From positions 2,542,001 through 2,606,000 of the forward strand of contig JAJUBI010000001.1 of assembly GCA_022419385.1 (NCBI GenBank): a stretch of DNA of 64,000 nt, read 5' to 3'. The position numbers were made by a program, and so were the translations under genes. Below the pieces are notes generated by a model. It saw only the letters and a list, made by a program, of their open reading frames with translations. It ran no database searches and was not told the origin of the DNA. This stretch comes from Paraconiothyrium sp. Pb-2020 (lineage: Eukaryota; Ascomycota; Dothideomycetes; Pleosporales; Didymosphaeriaceae). This document shows, in pieces, positions 59,201 through 64,000 of this stretch; positions within the stretch are counted from its first letter, which is position 1; the number at the start of each line of letters is the position of its first letter.

Positions 59201-60946
59201 GACGCCGGCTTCCTTCGATGCACGCAGTAAGATGGGCGGTCAGCCGTTGAAGAGTGCTCGTTGGTGGTCGCGTAGCCCTACCTTCTTACTATTTACATCG
59301 CAGATGGCGCCTTCCCGCTTTGGGCCCCACAGTCAGCGTGAGGCTACTCGAAGAAGGCACGACCGCGCCGCCCACGTTCTGTGTTGCCTCGCGCCTCACC
59401 GGCCGTCTGCTCGCACTGCCAACCACCAAAAATACATCATCGTCAATGCAGCACGACGCCGCCGATTCTCCAGCGCCCGTTCGCAGGCAAGAAAGCAGCT
59501 CCCCGCAGGCATGTCTGCTCGTAGCGCGCGGCCTCGGCTGAGGCTCGTTGCGGCGCCCAATTGCGCGCGCAATCTGGCTGCAGCAGTCACCCGCATATGC
59601 CCTGGGTCACTGGGGGCGCCATCTAACTTTCGCCCTTCGCCGACTTCTGCCACCGAAGCGCACAGTTACAACGTTACACAGCACGCATCGATTGATAGCC
59701 CGCCGCCTGGCGCGCCCTGAGTGGCGGACAACTCGTAACGTCTCTGCACAGCGGACCAGAAGCGTCCATGAACCCCGCGTATCGTACATGTCAACGATAC
59801 CATACGTACAGCGAATCCGATTACCTCAGCTCTCGTCGCCCCGGTTGCTGGCCACGGCACTGTCATGACTGGATTGTTCGTCGCCCGAGCCTGGGGTGGC
59901 TCGCTCACTCTTCCCGTTGCCTGTCGGCCAAGAGGCTCGTCGGTCCTGGGTCGACTCGGTCAGGAGGATGGCTGCTGTGCGCCATCACGCCAGATTGCAA
60001 GCTTCCATCTTCATCGGCCTGTCCTTGTTCCAATATTCCATTGAATTATTGCGTAGCATGTGAAGGAGCGGCCCGCCACTCTCTCCGACTTCTGCCTAGT
60101 CGTCGGCCGCCAAATACTCTGCTACCCAACGCTCAGCAAGTCATCAACGGACGCATACTGGCCAACTGCACTTTGATCCTTTGTGCAACCAAGCCACATC
60201 GAGGCATCATGCCGTGCGTCAGCGGTACTTCGGGCCTTCGAACGACATCGCCCTGCAGCTGTGTCGCCCTACTGGCCTGTCCGCGCCGTGTTGCTTTTTA
60301 TCAGTACGCGGATACATATGTGCCCTCGACTTCGTGCTACCTCTTCCTTTCACTCATGCCGTAGCACCCTGAGCATCACCCCGATGCATTATTGGCAGTA
60401 TATTCGGAAGACGTGTTGCTTAATTAACGTCAGAGATCGCGGATATCGCTGTACTCTCACGGTCCAGTTGGCGATCCGCCAGCATTAATACATCAACTTC
60501 GCCCCCTCCTTCAACATTGAGGCTGATGTCTGTGAACAGAATACCTTTGGATCTCTTTATCATCCTGAATCTGATACGCTCTCACATCTTTCACCGTGCT
60601 CATAGTTGTTGGGAGCTAATTGAACGGTCCAAACCTCACGTTGAACATCAATTTTGAAGCCATTACTCGAAACACTCCAAGTCCATCGATACCGCATCCG
60701 GAAGCCCGGAAACTATTGCCAAAGTGGCCGAGGTTTGGGCACGGCTTATACACTACGCCTCTATATCTAGGACAGGCAATACAAAATTTGCTGTTCGTTG
60801 TTACTGCCCGGCCGCCTTGGAGGCATCCAACTGACGCATTTCACTCACGGCCCTTTGTCCTTCCCAAAACGTCGCGCTATCACCGAAGGGAACCGTTTAG
60901 GCCCACTACACCACCAACCCATAAAAGCACTAGTTCCACGACCATA
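59201..60946. other. intergenic between divergent genes
   Basis: 1.7 kb with overlapping Arg-rich ORFs in several frames on both strands. None has a domain or splice support. It holds the promoters of mis6 (minus) and the gene at 60947 (plus). Confidence 0.5.
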
Positions 60947-61591
60947 ATGGGCGATTGCAGGATCAGAACTTACATGCCATCACCACATCTACATCCGAAA
61001 TACTACCGCAAGATGCCTTCGCCAGCACCTAGAACCTCCAATCTTACCGCGCTTCTCCAAAGTGCTCCCACGGCAGGGGACCCAACACTCGTCCGGGACT
61101 CATCGCACGCAGTCACAAGGTTGCGACACCTCAACGAAGCGGAAGTTATCACGATGTTTACGCCCTTCGTACCTCACCCACCTGGGAGTTCTTTGGCAAG
61201 AGATATGGACCCTTTCGAACCTTTGGGACGAGCATTTCCACGACAGGTGCGTCACGTGCCTTACCGTCTCGACTATGGGATGACCGAGACACACGCCGAT
61301 TTCCTGCCAGCCAGTGGGGCCATCGTCGTTGTGATATGTTCCTCGCAGAACGTCCTCAGTTACGATGCAAGAGCCTACGAGCGGCAGCTTCGATTCGCAC
61401 AGGGCGCGATGAAGAGGGTAGCGGAAACCAAATCTCTCGCCAGTGTGCCTGTGGTCGTTCTCCTCGTGTCGAATGGTCCGGCGAGACAAACACACGAGTA
61501 TGGTCTGAAGGACTTCCCTACTCTAGTCACGCTCAATGACTACTCGACAGCCGCGCTCACGAACGCTGTGCGTGTGCTATTTGAGAAGTAA
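60947..61591 (+). CDS. protein of unknown function, 214 residues
   Basis: Start at the ATG at 60947 (MGDCRIRTY). The open frame extends upstream to a TTG at 60620, but that part is low-complexity and probably untranslated. Residues 1-55 look disordered. From about residue 110 the chain appears folded: DYGMTETHADFLP, the strand-like AIVVVICSSQNVLSYD, a helix ARAYERQLRFAQGAMKRVAE, the strand VPVVVLLVSNGP and FPTLVTLNDYSTAALTNAVR. The alternating strand/helix order suggests an alpha/beta fold of Rossmann-like type. I do not recognise the family. No intron. Confidence 0.65.
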   Translation: MGDCRIRTYMPSPHLHPKYYRKMPSPAPRTSNLTALLQSAPTAGDPTLVRDSSHAVTRLRHLNEAEVITMFTPFVPHPPGSSLARDMDPFEPLGRAFPRQVRHVPYRLDYGMTETHADFLPASGAIVVVICSSQNVLSYDARAYERQLRFAQGAMKRVAETKSLASVPVVVLLVSNGPARQTHEYGLKDFPTLVTLNDYSTAALTNAVRVLFEK

Positions 61592-62621
61592 TAACTAGAC
61601 TTCACTTCACGACGCTTCCAAGGTCCGAAGATCGTGTACAATCGACACCCTTGGAAGCCCCATGTCCAGCCATAGACGGATCAGCTTGACTTTTCTCTAC
61701 CCACCCGGCATTACTTCTTTAGATATCGTTACAGTTCGCTGTACTTTTGTTCCCTCGCGCTTCATGTCTTACTCTTTGTCTTTCGGTTCGTCGATCGTCC
61801 GATTACCTGCCCTGTGTATATTGGAATATTCTGTACGATACATCTCGCCCAGCATTATGCCGCGGAGCACACACAAGATATTCTTATCCCCGCACCATAT
61901 ACAAGATACTTTTGTCCCCGTAACAGATCCGATCCGATCCTGCAATGCCCTGCTCATCGTGCTGTATGCAGACGTCTCCACCCGCTGATCTCCGCTCCCA
62001 CCTATGCTTCCACACCCGCCGTCGAATTATGCCGGTGTGCCCGTCCGAAAACCTGGTCCCGACCTTTTTCACAGCTATCGATTTCATATAAATGATGTGA
62101 GGGCAAGTTGAAACAGGCCCCGAAGCGAAGCTCGCAGGGCAGGGCAGGCCAGACCAGGCCCTTCTTTAGCCGCCTTCTAGTAGGTTTCCAGAATGCTTCC
62201 ATGGGCGCGCTGGCCTCGGGGTTGTCAATGCACGTGTTATATGCAACGTACATGCACATGCAAGCCTCGGCCAAGGAAAAAAGCGGCGGATGTGCATGGT
62301 GGTGAAATCATTAACATTAAGTAGTGTGCCTTATGAGGCAGGTATTGTGTGATACAATGACGGGCCGAAGAAAAGCCAGGGGAGGGCTCGACGCCGTTTT
62401 TTAAGGGTGTGATAACGAAATGCCCCTGGAGGGTAGAGCGAGGCATGGGTGACCCTCGCGAAATGTACTCGTATGCTAAGTGCGGCTTTGAGCACGGCGC
62501 CCGAGGGATCCACGTATCGGGGCAGCCAAGCGCCGTGACCCGCGATACGTCTCTCATGCTGGATGCGCACGCCCTGTATCCTCTTCCTATCCTGGAGCAG
62601 CATCCAACTGGTCCTATGTAA
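61592..62621. other. intergenic between convergent genes
   Basis: 3' regions of the unknown gene (plus) and the small membrane protein (minus). Repeated ATACAAGATA-like phrases occur near 61870-61910. No gene seen. Confidence 0.5.
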
Positions 62622-63147
62622 CTACAACTCATGCCCATGTCCTGCCGCCGGCCCCTCCCGTAACGCCTGGTTGTTGCTGAGCAATTGTGTGACTGCGGCT
62701 GTCGCGAACTCGTGCTTGGGCGCGGCTTGCGAGGTGAAGTGCGACGAGTCGCCTGAGAAGTAGTAGAACATGCGGTTCGCCATGAAGGCAATATGCTCGG
62801 GGAGGTAGAGCGAGGCGGCTATTATGAAGAGCGAGAGGAGGAGGAAGAGGATGGAATCTGTAGCACCTAGTCAGCATTCGGTCTTTACATCTTGCTTCGG
62901 GGCAGTTGCATTTGAGTTGTATTCACGCGTGACCGGTTCGACTTCGGGTTCTAGGGAGGGTGCGAGACATACTCAGGATAAACTTCTCGGTTGACGTTAA
63001 CATGTACAGCGAGAAGGTGACTTCGTATTGGTACCGCTTGCGCTGCAGCCAGCGCAGGAGCGAGGTTGGGTATAGCATTGCGGCGAGGAGGAGCGCGGAG
63101 GCGGGGGAGAGGAGAACAATGGTGGACGCGGAGGCAGAGTCTAGCAT
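62622..63147 (-). CDS. small membrane protein resembling serine palmitoyltransferase small subunit
   Basis: Two exons: 63147-62973 and 62857-62622, with a 115-nt intron (GTATGT donor, CTACAG acceptor), giving 136 residues. Two hydrophobic segments: VLLSPASALLLAAMLYPTSL (about 10-30) and ILFLLLSLFIIAASLYL (about 60-77). Between them is RKRYQYEVTFSLYMLTSTEK and after them LPEHIAFMANRMFYYFSG. The layout YQYEVT, ML.xxEK, a hydrophobic helix, then LP.H matches the ssSPT-like family that activates serine palmitoyltransferase in the ER, the first step of sphingolipid synthesis. The match is by eye, and the C-terminal 45 residues are extra. It could be an unrelated two-helix protein. Confidence 0.6.
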
Positions 63148-63485
63148 GCTCCAATGGGCTCGGGGTAGTATGGGTAGTACTTCTCCAGTCTAAGTCTGGA
63201 GTAATGGGCCGTGGAAAGATTTGTTTTCGCGGCGCTCGCAGCTGGTGGACTGATGGAAGGGGCCAACGGGCGAGGGCTTGCGGAGGCGCCGGAGAAATTA
63301 GCACGCTCCGAATCGCGGGTTCCTGGCGCCATCGCTCCGAACGAAACGCGGTCTGCGCCGCCGGCGACTCGCGGGCGGCATAAGGCGAGAGATGCAGATG
63401 TCAACACAAGCTCATATATGACCTCTCTATGCACGATGCTGCCATGAAGTCCTTCACATATCCTCTCCAACCCTAACCACCCCCA
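63148..63485. promoter_or_regulatory. divergent intergenic region
   Basis: 338 bp between the ssSPT-like gene (minus) and the GGQ-domain gene (plus). Probable shared promoter region. No specific site recognised. Confidence 0.4.
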
Positions 63486-64000
63486 ATGGCGCTTCTTACA
63501 ACCTTCCCGCGCCTCGCCCTCTGCGTCCGCACCCTCACCCGGCCCTTCACCGCCGCCCCCATTCTCGCCGCAAAACAACTCCCGCCCCGCCGTGTAATCC
63601 TCGACTCCGAAATCGAAGAGAACTTCCTCAAAGGCAGCGGCCCGGGCGGCCAGAAGATCAACAAGACGTCCTCCGCCGTGCAGCTCAAGCATCTGCCGAC
63701 GGGCATCGTCGTGAAGTGCCAGGATACGCGCTCGCGGACCCAGAATCGCAAGACTGCGCGGAAGATACTGGGGGAGAGGCTTGAGGAGCTTGAGCTTGGG
63801 GAGCAGGCGAGGACGGCGGTCAAGGCGAGGGAGGCTAGTAAGAGGAAGGGGAGCGCGGATAAGAAGAAGAGGAGGAAGTATAGGGCTTTGGCGGAGGGTA
63901 AGGAGGGTGCTGTAGGGGTGACTGAAGTGGCTAGTGAAGGATTTGGGGAAACAGGTGGAGAGGAGGTAGAGGACAAGCAGCTTGGGGTCGAGGCAGGAAG
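63486..64000 (+). CDS. mitochondrial GGQ release-factor-like protein, 3' end outside window
   Basis: Open from the ATG at 63486 to the window edge (171 codons, no stop, no intron seen). The N-terminus is rich in Arg, Leu and Ala without acidic residues for 39 positions, typical of a mitochondrial presequence. The catalytic segment follows: RRVILDSEIEENFLKGSGPG, with GGQ at 54-56 and KINKTSSAVQLKHLPTGIVV, then CQDTRSRTQNRKTARKIL. The tail is strongly basic (KRKGSADKKKRRK). This is the codon-independent release factor group (yeast Rso55/Pth4, human MTRFR/ICT1 relatives), which frees peptides from stalled mitoribosomes by peptidyl-tRNA hydrolysis. It lacks stop-codon recognition domains. Confidence 0.88.
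   Translation, partial: MALLTTFPRLALCVRTLTRPFTAAPILAAKQLPPRRVILDSEIEENFLKGSGPGGQKINKTSSAVQLKHLPTGIVVKCQDTRSRTQNRKTARKILGERLEELELGEQARTAVKAREASKRKGSADKKKRRKYRALAEGKEGAVGVTEVASEGFGETGGEEVEDKQLGVEAG

Noticed and set aside
59199..59720. Arg-rich 173-codon plus ORF upstream of mis6
   Set aside because: Overlapped by ORFs in other frames on both strands; no recognisable domain; lies in a divergent promoter region.

Overview
The window is nuclear DNA of a filamentous ascomycete (Pezizomycotina, probably Dothideomycetes). It has short introns (mostly 46-140 nt) with GT-AG ends and CTRAC-like branch sites. Its gene set includes a HET-domain protein, F-box proteins, an AA7-type oxidase, Mis6/CENP-I, the VTC4 polyphosphate polymerase and an ARS-binding protein 2 homologue. 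Exon boundaries below were worked out by eye from splice consensus, reading phase and family resemblance; no alignment was run.

Layout. 1-4.2 kb: two F-box-like genes, the first cut by the left edge. 4.9-10.9 kb: a BTB protein, the ribosome biogenesis factor Rrp36, an FCP1-like HAD protein with an altered catalytic motif, and a 2-oxoglutarate/Fe(II) dioxygenase. 11.6-13.9 kb: a HET-domain gene that may be broken. 17.2-18.7 kb: a conserved low-complexity protein, beside about 3 kb of gene-poor DNA. 21.7-22.9 kb: sterol C-5 desaturase (Erg3 type). 23.9-25.5 kb: an F-box gene that seems frameshifted. 26.8-29.8 kb: Abp2 homologue with one unusually long intron. 30.7-33.6 kb: a KPWE-motif (Pex39-like) peroxisomal protein divergent from Scd6/Lsm14. 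34.6-37.1 kb: Vtc4. 39.4-41.8 kb: secreted S41-type peptidase. 43.6-45.4 kb: secreted AA7 FAD oxidase.

45.6-56.5 kb is the striking part. About 11 kb without ordinary genes is built from roughly 30 diverged tandem modules of about 300 bp. Each module carries a TATA box, an initiator-like element about 37-40 nt from it, and CACATG-type sites kept at fixed 40-nt (and often 46-nt) spacing. In orientation the TATA plus initiator reads as a Pol II core promoter on the minus strand. I know of no described element like this. Candidate explanations are an array of short (noncoding or micropeptide) transcription units, or a phased binding-site array.

56.6-64 kb: Mis6/CENP-I (seven exons, apparently two GC-AG introns) directly right of the array, a conserved protein of unknown function, a small membrane protein resembling the serine palmitoyltransferase small subunit, and, cut by the right edge, a mitochondrial GGQ release-factor-like protein. 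The genes do not form a pathway cluster. They are mainly housekeeping genes mixed with accessory F-box, HET and secreted-enzyme genes.
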